From Allomuricauda sp. (GTDB lineage: Bacteria > Bacteroidota > Bacteroidia > Flavobacteriales > Flavobacteriaceae): a stretch of 64,000 nt of DNA. Position 1 is the first letter of the stretch. Each line of letters begins with the position of its first letter. The DNA lies in assembly GCF_013911645.1 (NCBI RefSeq), contig NZ_JACESV010000002.1, forward strand, positions 186,001 through 250,000, written 5' to 3'. The notes beneath the pieces are model-generated. The model saw only the letters and a program-made list of their open reading frames with translations, was not told the origin of the DNA and did no database searches. This document shows, in pieces, positions 40,464-49,773 of this stretch. A program made the translations under genes and the position numbers.

Positions 40464-41603
40464 ATGAATTCTTCCAAACGTATTCTGGTCGCCCCGTTGA
40501 ACTGGGGACTGGGACATGCTACTAGGTGCATACCCGTAATCCATGAATTGATACAACATGGCCATCAACCCTATTTGGCTTCGGACGGGGTGGCCTTATC
40601 CTTGCTAAAAAAGGAGTTTCCAGAATTACCCGCTTTTGAATTACCTTCCTATAAAATTTCCTATGCTGAGAAAGGGAAGAATTTCAAAATTAAAATGATT
40701 TGGGATTCCCCCAAAGTACTCAAAGCCATTGCCATGGAAAAGAAAGCCGTGAAGCGTTTGGTAAAAGAGCATGGCCTGGACGGAATCATTTCCGATAACC
40801 GATTAGGAGCTTATTACAAAAAAGTGCCTTGCGTATTCATCACACACCAGCTCAACGTACTTTCGGGCAACACAACTTGGATGAGCTCCAAAGCACATCA
40901 AAAAATTATAAAAAAATTTGATGCCTGCTGGGTTCCCGATGTGGAGAAAAAACCCAACTTGACAGGAAAGTTGGGGCATCTAAAAAAAACCAAGCTAAAC
41001 ATTGTCTATTTAGGTCCTTTGAGCCGATTTGAGAAAAAGAAACTCCCCATCACGAACGATTTGATGGTTCTACTCTCCGGTCCTGAGCCTCAACGCACTT
41101 TGTTGGAAGAAAAACTACTGGTTGAATTACAGGGATTCGAGGGCAACATTCTTTTTGTTAAGGGCAAAATCAAGGATGAACAAGTCCAGGAAGAAATTCG
41201 GACGTCAAAAGGGAAAATCCTTCATTACAATTTTATGAAGTCCGATGAACTGGAAAACGCCCTGAATCGAAGTGAAAAAGTGCTATGCAGATCGGGTTAC
41301 ACCACTGTTATGGACCTGGCAAAATTGGAGAAGAAGGCCTTTTTTATTCCGACCCCTGGCCAATACGAGCAAGAATATTTAGCCAAAAGAATGCAGAAAC
41401 AAGGGCTTGTTCCTTTTAGTAAACAAGAAGATTTTACCCTGGGTGATTTATTCCGAATTGATGATTTTAAAGGATTGGCTCAATTTGAATCCGTTGTGGA
41501 TTTTTCTTCCATGTTCGAGATTTTCTCCGAAACTGGTGGAACAGCAGCTTTTTCAAGGGTAAAGGAGAACTCGGAACCTACGTCAACTTCGCTTTCCACA
41601 TAG
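40464..41603 (+). CDS. Glycosyltransferase (MurG-like/UDP-GlcNAc transferase-related)
   Basis: 379 aa; RILVAPLNWGLGHATRCIPVIHEL; LCRSGYTTVMDLAKLEKKAFFIPTPGQYEQEYLA. Confidence 0.82.
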   Translation: MNSSKRILVAPLNWGLGHATRCIPVIHELIQHGHQPYLASDGVALSLLKKEFPELPAFELPSYKISYAEKGKNFKIKMIWDSPKVLKAIAMEKKAVKRLVKEHGLDGIISDNRLGAYYKKVPCVFITHQLNVLSGNTTWMSSKAHQKIIKKFDACWVPDVEKKPNLTGKLGHLKKTKLNIVYLGPLSRFEKKKLPITNDLMVLLSGPEPQRTLLEEKLLVELQGFEGNILFVKGKIKDEQVQEEIRTSKGKILHYNFMKSDELENALNRSEKVLCRSGYTTVMDLAKLEKKAFFIPTPGQYEQEYLAKRMQKQGLVPFSKQEDFTLGDLFRIDDFKGLAQFESVVDFSSMFEIFSETGGTAAFSRVKENSEPTSTSLST

Positions 41604-42583
41604 ATTTTTTCGCCGTGGGCCTCCACAATATGTTTTACAATGGAAAGCCCTAGGCCTGAACCGCCCTCGTTTCTGCTTCCACTTTGATCTACGCGGTAAA
41701 AGCGTTCAAAAAGTCGTGGAATGTGCTGTTTTGGGATTCCACCGCCATTGTCCGTTACTCGAACGATTACCTTGTTTTTAATAAGATTTTCCACACTTAC
41801 CTCCGTAGTTCCTTTTGGCAGACCGTATTTGATGGAATTGACCAGAAGATTGCTGATTACCTGCTGGATTTTTTCCTTGTCCCCATTCACGTAAATAGGC
41901 TCGGTATACTCCATATCAAAAGTGAGGGAGATTTCTTTTTTGGCCGCTTTCATCTCCAGTAGATCAAAGGTGTTTTCAATAAGCTCAATAATATCAAAAT
42001 CCTCTCGTTCCAACTTTAACTCACCTGCTTCCAGTTTGGTAATCAAATCGAGGTCCTTTACAATATAAATTAAGCGTTCTACACCTTTATTGGCACGTTG
42101 TAGATATTTTTTTCGAAGTTTCTTATCCTTCATGGCACCGTCCAAAAGCGTTAAAATATAGCCTTGAACGGTAAAAAGCGGTGTTTTTAATTCGTGGGAC
42201 ACGTTGCCCAAAAAATCCTTTCGGTACTCCTCACGAATTTTAAGGGTGTCTATTTCTATTTTCTTTCCTTCGGCGAACCTTTCAATTTCCTGAACCAACG
42301 TTCTCATATCCGTGGTTACGGGTTTGGAAGAGAAGGATGAGGATTCCAAAAGGGACACATCATCGTAAATTCTTTTGATACGTCTGTATATAAAACGCTC
42401 CACCCGAATCTGGATGATAGCAAAACAAATTGCAAAACAAATTAGTGCAAAAAGAATGGTATGCGGCCAATTCATGTAATCCGCATCCAAATGAAACCCT
42501 ACGAATACAGCAGTGATCAAAACGGTAATAACCAAAGAAGATCTTAGGGCAAATTTGTATGATTTCTTTAGTTTAATGGCCAT
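41480..42583 (-). CDS. PhoR-like sensor histidine kinase
   Basis: 367 aa; two N-terminal TM helices; FLGNVSHELKTPLFTVQGYI H-box; VTDNGGGIPKQHIPRLFERFYRVDQSGSRNEGGSGLGLSIVKHI. Confidence 0.95.
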   Translation of the reverse strand: MAIKLKKSYKFALRSSLVITVLITAVFVGFHLDADYMNWPHTILFALICFAICFAIIQIRVERFIYRRIKRIYDDVSLLESSSFSSKPVTTDMRTLVQEIERFAEGKKIEIDTLKIREEYRKDFLGNVSHELKTPLFTVQGYILTLLDGAMKDKKLRKKYLQRANKGVERLIYIVKDLDLITKLEAGELKLEREDFDIIELIENTFDLLEMKAAKKEISLTFDMEYTEPIYVNGDKEKIQQVISNLLVNSIKYGLPKGTTEVSVENLIKNKVIVRVTDNGGGIPKQHIPRLFERFYRVDQSGSRNEGGSGLGLSIVKHIVEAHGEKIYVESEVDVGSEFSFTLEKAAVPPVSEKISNMEEKSTTDSN

Positions 42584-43269
42584 TAGAGCACAAACTTATA
42601 CCCCACGCCCTTAACGGTTTTAAAGTGGTGGTCACCGATTTTTTCGCGCAGTTTTCTAATGTGAACATCGATGGTTCGACCGCCAACAACAACTTCATTG
42701 CCCCAAACTTTGTCCAAAATTACTTCGCGTTTAAATACTTTGTTCGGTTTGGATGTCAGCAAAGACAAAAGTTCAAATTCCTTTCTGGGAAGCACCATTT
42801 CTTCTCCGTCATTCACAATTTTATATTCTTCCCTGTTGATTATGATGTCACCAACCTTGACAATATCCTCTACTTCTTTTTTGTCATCTTTCAACCTTCT
42901 CAATAAGGCTTTCACCTTACTGACCAATACTTTTGGTTTTATAGGTTTTGTGATGTAATCGTCCGCACCAGCATCAAAACCTGCTACTTGGGAGTAGTCT
43001 TCCCCACGTGCGGTTAAGAAAGTAATGATCGTGTGATCCAGTCCGGGTGTGTTACGAATAACCTCGCATGCTTCAATACCGTCCATTTCTGGCATCATCA
43101 CATCCATAATAATCAGGTGGGGGCCCTTCTTTTTTGCCTTGGCAACGCCTTCCGCTCCATTTTTGGCGGTAAAGACCTCATACCCTTCCGCGGAAAGGTT
43201 ATAGCTTATAATTTCCAGAATATCAGGTTCATCGTCTACCAATAGAATCTTAATGTCCTTGTTTTTCAT
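42583..43269 (-). CDS. OmpR/PhoB-family response regulator
   Basis: 228 aa; KILLVDDEPDILEI...MDVMMPEMDG...TKPIKPK; winged-helix VWGNEVVVGGRTIDVHIRKLREKIGDHHFKTVKGVGYKF. Confidence 0.95.
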   Translation of the reverse strand: MKNKDIKILLVDDEPDILEIISYNLSAEGYEVFTAKNGAEGVAKAKKKGPHLIIMDVMMPEMDGIEACEVIRNTPGLDHTIITFLTARGEDYSQVAGFDAGADDYITKPIKPKVLVSKVKALLRRLKDDKKEVEDIVKVGDIIINREEYKIVNDGEEMVLPRKEFELLSLLTSKPNKVFKREVILDKVWGNEVVVGGRTIDVHIRKLREKIGDHHFKTVKGVGYKFVL

Positions 43270-43295
43270 GGGATGGTATTTCTATGTTAATCGCC

Positions 43296-43303
43296 CAAAT
43301 GTA
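43296..43303 (-). promoter_or_regulatory. -7 element TACATTTG
   Basis: CAAATGTA on + strand, 27 nt upstream of response-regulator start. Confidence 0.4.
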
Positions 43304-43330
43304 AAGATAATACACTTACGGGATAAACGC

Positions 43331-43400
43331 TTAACGTTCATTTAATCTAGTAACGTTATTGTAACACTAACAACAAAAACACTTAACACACAACTAACAC
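43331..43400. promoter_or_regulatory. Candidate response-regulator operator: three 11-bp-phased TAAC half-site pairs
   Basis: TAACGT 43332 / TAATCT 43343; TAACGT 43351 / TAACAC 43362; TAACAC 43384 / TAACAC 43395; each pair offset by 11 nt. Confidence 0.4.
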
Positions 43401-43481
43401 GGCTTTTACAACCCCCACCTTTCTTTGCAACGTTCAACATAAGGATCATATCCTACTTATTAAACGACAAAACAAAGAATT

Positions 43482-45851
43482 ATGAAAAAATTTATTTCCC
43501 CTTTATTAGCGATTGCCATGCTTTTTATAGGAGCGTGCAGTGGCGATGATAACGGTACTACACCAGAACCGGAACCAGAGCCAGAACCATCCGGTGAGGA
43601 GATAACCAAAACAGGTGTTCTTACTGAGGACGAAACTTGGACAGCCGAAAACGTATACATATTGGACGGTAAAGTAGTGGTGGACGACGGTGTCACCCTT
43701 ACCATTGAGGCAGGTACCATCGTAAAAGGTGAACAAGGACAGGAAACACTTGCCTCTGCACTAGTTGTTGACCAAGGCGGTACATTGATGGCCGAAGGTA
43801 CACCTACAAACCCAATCATCTTTACATCCGTACTTGATGGCATAGAGCCGGGACAGACCACGGGAACGCTTACCACTGCCGATACAGGCCTTTGGGGCGG
43901 CGTGATAGTTCTGGGCAAAGCACCTATCTCTGTAAACGGGGATGTGGAAACCGCCCAAATTGAGGGAATACCAGCCGATGAATCCTACGGACAGTACGGC
44001 GGTACAGACCCAGCAGACAATTCTGGTTCTCTAAAGTACATTTCCATCCGCCACGGTGGAATTACCATCGGACAGGACAACGAGATCAACGGATTGACAC
44101 TTGGTGGTGTCGGTTCAGGTACAACTGTGGATCACATTGAGGTTGTTGCCAATCAAGATGACGGAATCGAATGGTTCGGTGGAACCGTGAACGTGACCAA
44201 CGCATTGGTTTGGAGCCAAGGCGACGATGGTTTCGATGCGGACCAGGCTTGGTCGGGAACGCTATCCAATGGTGTAGTTGTAATGTCCTCAGAATCCGGT
44301 TCAGGTCTTGAACTTGATGGACCAGAGGGTAGCGTTGCAACCGAAGACGGCTTTACGATGGAGGACATAACACTTATTGGTGCAGGTACCTCCAGTATGT
44401 ACGCCGACCTTAGGGACGGGCTTATCGTCAACCTAAATAATATTTTCGCTTACGATTTTGGAGCCGAAGCCACTGTGAACATCAACGGTGAAGATTCTGC
44501 AACAGAACTTACCAACGACCGTATAACTTTCTCTAACTGGGAAATTGTATTGCCCGAAGGTCTAGTTATGGCCGATATTTTCGCTGGAGACTATACTGAA
44601 GGTGATGAAAGCAAATTCTTAGATAATGCAACAGCGGTAGGATCAGGAACCGTAGGTGCCAATATTGATGCATTTTCTTGGACATTGGCCGCTTCCGAAA
44701 GCGCCATTCCCGCAGAACCTCTAGGGACTACTATCACAAAATCCGGTATCCTTACTACTGATGAAACATGGACAGCAGAAAACATATACATCTTGGATGG
44801 AAAAGTAGTTGTGGACGATGGCGTAACCTTGACCATTGAGCCAGGTACCATCATCAAAGGTGCCGAAGGACAGGAAACACTCGCCTCTGCACTAGTTGTT
44901 GACCAAGGCGGTACATTGATGGCCGAAGGTACAGCAGATAGCCCCATTATCTTTACCTCAGTACTTGATGGTATCGAGCAGGGACAGACCACGGGAACGC
45001 TTACAACTTCCGATACAGGCCTTTGGGGCGGTGTGATAGTTCTGGGCAAAGCACCTATCTCTGTAAACGGGGATGTGGAAACCGCCCAAATTGAGGGAAT
45101 ACCGGCCGATGAATCCTACGGACAGTACGGTGGTACAGACCCGGCAGACAATTCTGGTTCTCTAAAGTACATTTCCATCCGCCACGGTGGAATTACCATC
45201 GGACAGGACAACGAAATCAACGGATTGACACTTGGTGGTGTCGGTTCAGGTACAACTGTGGACCATATTGAGGTTGTTGCCAACCAAGATGATGGTGTAG
45301 AATGGTTCGGTGGAACCGTGAACGTAACAAACGCATTGGTATGGTCCCAAGGGGATGACGGTTTTGATGCCGACCAAGCTTGGACAGGTTCTTTGACCAA
45401 CGGTATGGTAATCATGTCTGCGGAATCAGGCACTGGTCTTGAACTTGATGGACCTGAGGGAAGTGCAGCAACAGAAGGAGGTTACACCTTGGAGAACATC
45501 ACCCTTATCGGTGCTGGAACATCCAGCTTTTACGCTGACCTTAGAGATGGACTTATCGTCAACCTGAACAATGTTTTGGCGTACGGATTTGGTACCGATG
45601 CCACAGTAAACATTAGCGGTGCGGATTCTGCAACCGAACTTACAAACGACCGTATTACTTTTTCCAATTGGGAGATAGTTTTGCCAGAAGGTGTTGTTTT
45701 GACCGATATCATTGCTGGTGACCTAGCTCCTGCCGATGCAATAAAATTCACTGATAATGCAACATCAATAGCAGTGCCCGGAGATGCTTCCATTGGTGCG
45801 GATATATCCGTATTTACTTGGACTTTTGCATCCTCCGAAGAGGCGTTGTAA
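43482..45851 (+). CDS. Tandem-duplicated surface lipoprotein (beta-helix-like repeats)
   Basis: 789 aa; lipobox MLFIGACSGDD; EPEPEPEP linker; two copies of an about 377-aa module (TKTGVLTEDETWTAENVYILDGKVVVDDGVTLTIEAGTI...). Confidence 0.85.
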   Translation: MKKFISPLLAIAMLFIGACSGDDNGTTPEPEPEPEPSGEEITKTGVLTEDETWTAENVYILDGKVVVDDGVTLTIEAGTIVKGEQGQETLASALVVDQGGTLMAEGTPTNPIIFTSVLDGIEPGQTTGTLTTADTGLWGGVIVLGKAPISVNGDVETAQIEGIPADESYGQYGGTDPADNSGSLKYISIRHGGITIGQDNEINGLTLGGVGSGTTVDHIEVVANQDDGIEWFGGTVNVTNALVWSQGDDGFDADQAWSGTLSNGVVVMSSESGSGLELDGPEGSVATEDGFTMEDITLIGAGTSSMYADLRDGLIVNLNNIFAYDFGAEATVNINGEDSATELTNDRITFSNWEIVLPEGLVMADIFAGDYTEGDESKFLDNATAVGSGTVGANIDAFSWTLAASESAIPAEPLGTTITKSGILTTDETWTAENIYILDGKVVVDDGVTLTIEPGTIIKGAEGQETLASALVVDQGGTLMAEGTADSPIIFTSVLDGIEQGQTTGTLTTSDTGLWGGVIVLGKAPISVNGDVETAQIEGIPADESYGQYGGTDPADNSGSLKYISIRHGGITIGQDNEINGLTLGGVGSGTTVDHIEVVANQDDGVEWFGGTVNVTNALVWSQGDDGFDADQAWTGSLTNGMVIMSAESGTGLELDGPEGSAATEGGYTLENITLIGAGTSSFYADLRDGLIVNLNNVLAYGFGTDATVNISGADSATELTNDRITFSNWEIVLPEGVVLTDIIAGDLAPADAIKFTDNATSIAVPGDASIGADISVFTWTFASSEEAL
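43606..45848 (+). repeat. In-frame tandem repeat, 1131-nt period, two copies
   Basis: ggacaggaaacact at 43737 and 44868; gggacagaccacgggaacgc at 43850 and 44981: offset 1131 = 377 codons. Confidence 0.95.
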
Positions 45852-45879
45852 ACCTTAGTTAAATACCAAATAAAATAAT

Positions 45880-45918
45880 GTCCAAAGGTTCTTTTTTAAG
45901 GCCTTTGGACAATTTTTG
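45880..45918 (+). terminator. Hairpin between lipoprotein and TonB receptor genes
   Basis: gtccaaagg...cctttggac stem followed by aatttttgtt. Confidence 0.7.
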
Positions 45919-45948
45919 TTAAATAAAAATGCTACTTAAATCATAGAA

Positions 45949-48768
45949 ATGCTAAAAAATATTCTTTTGGCGACCACCTTGTTTCTTGCACAATGGTGTT
46001 TTGCTCAAACTGGGACCATTAGTGGAAAAATAATGGATGGAGAGTTTAACGATGTTCTGCCATTTGCCAATGTACTGATAAAAGGAACCACCAATGGAGC
46101 TACTTCAGATTTTGAAGGGGCCTATGCTTTGGACGTAGAGCCAGGAACCTATTCCGTTACTTTCTCTTACCTTGGCTATACCACACAAGAAATAACAAAT
46201 GTTGTTGTAGAAGCCAACAAAACAGTAGAGGTAAATGCAACGTTAGAGCCTGCAGCTTCCCAATTGGACGAAGTGGTCCTGACCACCACAGTAAGACAGA
46301 ATACCGAAGCTTCGGTGTTGAATCTTCAAAAAAACTCGGTCACCCTTATGGATGGTTTATCTCTAGAATCAATAAAATCAACCGGGGCCAGCAATATTGC
46401 TTCCGCTATTAAACGAGTTCCGGGGGTTTCTGTACAAGAAGGCAAGTACGTATATGTTAGAGGTTTGGGAGACCGATACACTAAATCCATACTGAATGGA
46501 ATGGACATCCCCGGATTGGATCCTGACAAGAACACCGTACAAATGGACATTTTTCCGACCAATATTTTGGAAAACGTAATTGTTTTGAAATCCGCAGCGG
46601 CCGAATTGCCCGCAGACTTTACCGGTGGTGTGGTGAACATTGTCACCAAGGATTTTCCAACACAAAAACAAATGTCCTTTTCTGCATCCGTGGGTTACAA
46701 CCCAAGTATGCATTTTCAGGACAACTACTTGAGCTATGAAGGTGGTGGCACGGACTTCTTAGGTTTTGATGATGGCACAAGGGAATTGCCCATTTCACCA
46801 AACACTGATGTTCCCAGCCCTTCAGATTCACAAAACAATAGTGCTTTGGAAGGTATTACACGTTCTTTCAATCCAACTCTGGCGACCGAAGAACAGACCT
46901 CAAAGCCAGATTTTAGTTTAGGTTTCAGTTATGGCAATCAATTTAATGTCGGCGAAAACAGATTAGGTTTCATCGCTTCTTTGGATTATAAGAACACCAC
47001 CTCTTTCTATGATGGTTTTGAAAATGGAATCTACCAAAAAAACCCCGAAAACGATATCTACGAACTGCGTTTTGACAGAAGACAGCGTGGTGACCTTGGA
47101 ACCAACAATGTTTTGGCATCTGGGCTAGCAGGACTTTCTTACAAAACTGGAAAATCCAAGTATAGGTTAAACTTGTTGCACATCCAAAATGGAGAATCCA
47201 GGGCAGCCCTTTTCGATCAAAGAACGGAAATATCCAATGCCATTGATGTGGTAAAGGACAATTTGGAGTACTCCGAACGTTCTGTGAGCAATTTGTTGTT
47301 ATCCGGAAAACATACCTCTGAAGATGCTTCTTTTACTTCGGAATGGAGTCTTTCCCCGACATTCACCAGTGTTCAGGACAAGGATGTGAGACTGACCACT
47401 TTCATCATCAATCCAGATGGCTTTACCATTAGTTCCGATGCTGGTTTCCCTGCTCGCTTATGGCGCGACCTCGAAGAAGTAAATGCCGTAGGTAAAATCG
47501 ATTTTTCCAAAAGCTACGAACTTTTCGGCAACAAGTCGATGTTAAAGTTCGGAGGGCTTTATAGCTACAAACAAAGGGATTATAGCATATATAACTACAA
47601 TGTTGCGTTTTTTAACTTTGGCACGGCAAGTTTAAACGGAGACCCAAATGCGATTCTTGCCGATGAGAACATTTGGACAACGGAAAACAATTCCGGATCC
47701 TATATTAGAGGTAACTTTCAACCCGCCAACACCTTCGATTCCGAACAAAACACAATGGCATTCTATGCATCCAACGAGTTTAAGTTCGCCGATAAGTTTA
47801 GGGCCATATTGGGATTAAGAGCAGAACAATTCACCACTTATTTTACCGGACAGAACAATACAGGGACCGAGGTTTACGACAATGAAAAAACCATAGACGT
47901 ACTGGATTTCTTCCCTTCTGCCAACTTAATTTACGAGTTCAAAGAAAATACCAACTTTAGGCTTTCTTATTCAAGAACAACAGCTCGCCCAAGTTTCAAG
48001 GAACTATCCATTGTACAAATTCCAGACTTGTTAACGGGAATTCTATTTTTGGGAAACCTTGATCTTCGGCCTACATATATAAATAATTTTGATTTCAGGT
48101 TTGAAATATTTGGCGAAAAAGCCCAGATGCTGGCCTTGAGCAGTTTTTATAAAAAGTTTGATGATCCGATAGAAATTATTGCCTTTGATATTACTGCGCC
48201 CAACCAGTTTACCCCAAGGAACTCCCCCTCGGCAACGGTTATCGGCGTAGAGTTGGAAGCCAGAAAAAACTTCAGGTTTATTGCAGAAGACCTGGAAGAT
48301 TTGAGTGTAAACCTTAACCTGTCCATAATTGATTCAAAAATTGATATGGCACGAGGTGAAAATCAGGAATACGAATCCCGTCAAATCTTTGCAAGGGATG
48401 GAGAAACCATTGAAGATAGTAGACAGCTTCAAGGCCAATCCCCCTATCTGATCAATGCAGGCCTAAACTACGACAACAGAGCAATGGGCTTGGAAACGGG
48501 AATCTTTTACAACGTACAAGGAAAAACCTTGGAAGTGGTCGGATTTGGTGTAAACCCAGATGTGTTCACACAACCGTTCCACAGTTTAAACTTCAATTTC
48601 TCAAAAACCATCGGAAAAGAACAACGTTCCAAAATCAGTATCAAGGCCAACAACATTCTCAACGATGATAGGGTGAGTTTATATGAGTCTTTCGGCGCTG
48701 CAAAACAAAACTTCTCTTTCAGAGAGCCGGGAATGTCCTTTTCACTAGGTTATAGCTTAAATTTTTAA
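45949..48768 (+). CDS. TonB-dependent receptor with N-terminal carboxypeptidase-like domain
   Basis: 939 aa; TGTISGKIMDGEFNDVLPFANVLIKGTTNGATSDFEGAY; plug SNIASAIKRVPGVSVQEGKYVYVRGLGDRYTKSILNG; C-terminal MSFSLGYSLNF. Confidence 0.94.
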   Translation: MLKNILLATTLFLAQWCFAQTGTISGKIMDGEFNDVLPFANVLIKGTTNGATSDFEGAYALDVEPGTYSVTFSYLGYTTQEITNVVVEANKTVEVNATLEPAASQLDEVVLTTTVRQNTEASVLNLQKNSVTLMDGLSLESIKSTGASNIASAIKRVPGVSVQEGKYVYVRGLGDRYTKSILNGMDIPGLDPDKNTVQMDIFPTNILENVIVLKSAAAELPADFTGGVVNIVTKDFPTQKQMSFSASVGYNPSMHFQDNYLSYEGGGTDFLGFDDGTRELPISPNTDVPSPSDSQNNSALEGITRSFNPTLATEEQTSKPDFSLGFSYGNQFNVGENRLGFIASLDYKNTTSFYDGFENGIYQKNPENDIYELRFDRRQRGDLGTNNVLASGLAGLSYKTGKSKYRLNLLHIQNGESRAALFDQRTEISNAIDVVKDNLEYSERSVSNLLLSGKHTSEDASFTSEWSLSPTFTSVQDKDVRLTTFIINPDGFTISSDAGFPARLWRDLEEVNAVGKIDFSKSYELFGNKSMLKFGGLYSYKQRDYSIYNYNVAFFNFGTASLNGDPNAILADENIWTTENNSGSYIRGNFQPANTFDSEQNTMAFYASNEFKFADKFRAILGLRAEQFTTYFTGQNNTGTEVYDNEKTIDVLDFFPSANLIYEFKENTNFRLSYSRTTARPSFKELSIVQIPDLLTGILFLGNLDLRPTYINNFDFRFEIFGEKAQMLALSSFYKKFDDPIEIIAFDITAPNQFTPRNSPSATVIGVELEARKNFRFIAEDLEDLSVNLNLSIIDSKIDMARGENQEYESRQIFARDGETIEDSRQLQGQSPYLINAGLNYDNRAMGLETGIFYNVQGKTLEVVGFGVNPDVFTQPFHSLNFNFSKTIGKEQRSKISIKANNILNDDRVSLYESFGAAKQNFSFREPGMSFSLGYSLNF

Positions 48769-48792
48769 GATTTAACACCTGTTTCACAATGG

Positions 48793-48822
48793 AAGCCCCC
48801 GACACTATCGGGGGCTTTTTTT
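48793..48822 (+). terminator. Rho-independent terminator
   Basis: aagcccccgacactatcgggggctttttttg hairpin + T run. Confidence 0.9.
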
Positions 48823-48885
48823 GCATTTCATCGAAAAGTAACCCCCTATTCGTCAAAAGGTTCCGGTTTGGCATTGCAATTTTTA

Positions 48886-48893
48886 TATATTTG
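48886..48893 (+). promoter_or_regulatory. -7 element TATATTTG (TTTG at 48867)
   Basis: TTTG-N15-TATATTTG, ATG at 48921. Confidence 0.5.
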
Positions 48894-48920
48894 TGGCATA
48901 CCGTTTGCAACCATTAACGT

Positions 48921-49232
48921 ATGAAGCACTTTTACTTCGTCATTTTATTATTAGTCTGTACACTTGGCTTTTCTCAGGAAAGTGCCAAATCAAGTGCGGA
49001 TATTGACGGGTTTAAGTTATACCCTAATCCTGTTACCCAAGGAAAGGTTTATATTGAGACAACTCAAAATTCCCCTAAAAAAATCCTTGTTTTTGATGTA
49101 TTGGGTACACAAGTGCTCCAAACCACCATTATTGGAAAGGAACTCAACCTTTCCGAACTTACTAAAGGAGTCTACATTCTTAGGGTTTTTGAACAAAATA
49201 AAGTAGCTACTAGAAAGCTCATTGTGAAGTAG
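48921..49232 (+). CDS. T9SS type A sorting-domain mini-protein 1
   Basis: 103 aa; signal peptide + GFKLYPNPVTQGKVYIETTQNSPKKILVFDVLGTQVLQTTI...GVYILRVFEQNKVATRKLIVK. Confidence 0.9.
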   Translation: MKHFYFVILLLVCTLGFSQESAKSSADIDGFKLYPNPVTQGKVYIETTQNSPKKILVFDVLGTQVLQTTIIGKELNLSELTKGVYILRVFEQNKVATRKLIVK

Positions 49233-49379
49233 TTCAGTCCATTTTCGTTGCTTTATAATTTCTCTTAACAACAGTTTTCAACGCTTTACAACCGGTTTTA
49301 GTACTTTCACAACATAAAATGGTCAGCATTGCCCTGTTTACCTACTTTTAATCTGCGCATATACCCCAAATCAGCATAC

Positions 49380-49703
49380 ATGAAGAAAATCTACTTTGTT
49401 TTACTTATGGCTTTACCTTTATTTTCTTTCGGTCAAGACCTGGTTACAGTTAATAATGAGCCCGTACAAGAGCTCAAGGGTTTTAAAATGTACCCCAACC
49501 CTGCTTATGGGAGTGAAGTTTACATTACAACGGAAACCAACGGAACCAAGGATGTTAAGGTTTACGATGTTTTCGGCGAAGTTGTTCTCACCAAAAGAAT
49601 CAGCACCAACACTTTGGACATATCCAGATTGGTACCAGGTGTTTATGTGCTTCAAGTAACGGAACTTAAAAAAACAATGACCCGAAAACTGGTCGTTAAA
49701 TAA
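49380..49703 (+). CDS. T9SS type A sorting-domain mini-protein 2
   Basis: Start MKKIYFVLLMALPLFSFGQ; GFKMYPNPAYGSEVYITTETNGTKDVKVYDVFGEVVLTKRI...GVYVLQVTELKKTMTRKLVVK. Confidence 0.9.
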   Translation: MKKIYFVLLMALPLFSFGQDLVTVNNEPVQELKGFKMYPNPAYGSEVYITTETNGTKDVKVYDVFGEVVLTKRISTNTLDISRLVPGVYVLQVTELKKTMTRKLVVK

Positions 49704-49722
49704 TATAACACAAGATATTTTG

Positions 49723-49757
49723 AAGCCCTTTTTTGCGAAGGGCTTTTTTATTTTTGG
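49723..49757 (+). terminator. Rho-independent terminator
   Basis: aagccctt-ttttgcg-aagggctt followed by ttttatttttg. Confidence 0.85.
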
Positions 49758-49758
49758 G

Positions 49759-49766
49759 TACTTTTG
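49759..49766 (+). promoter_or_regulatory. -7 element TACTTTTG, near-leaderless
   Basis: TAnnTTTG 7 nt before ATG 49774. Confidence 0.45.
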
Positions 49767-49773
49767 CCCATGA

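Noticed and set aside
43460-45793. Minus-strand Ser/Pro/Val-rich ORFs opposite the duplicated lipoprotein
   Set aside because: Antisense shadows of a strongly biased coding sequence; they duplicate along with the sense repeat.
43482-45851. CRISPR-like or satellite repeat
   Set aside because: Repeats are two long in-frame protein modules, not short spaced repeats.
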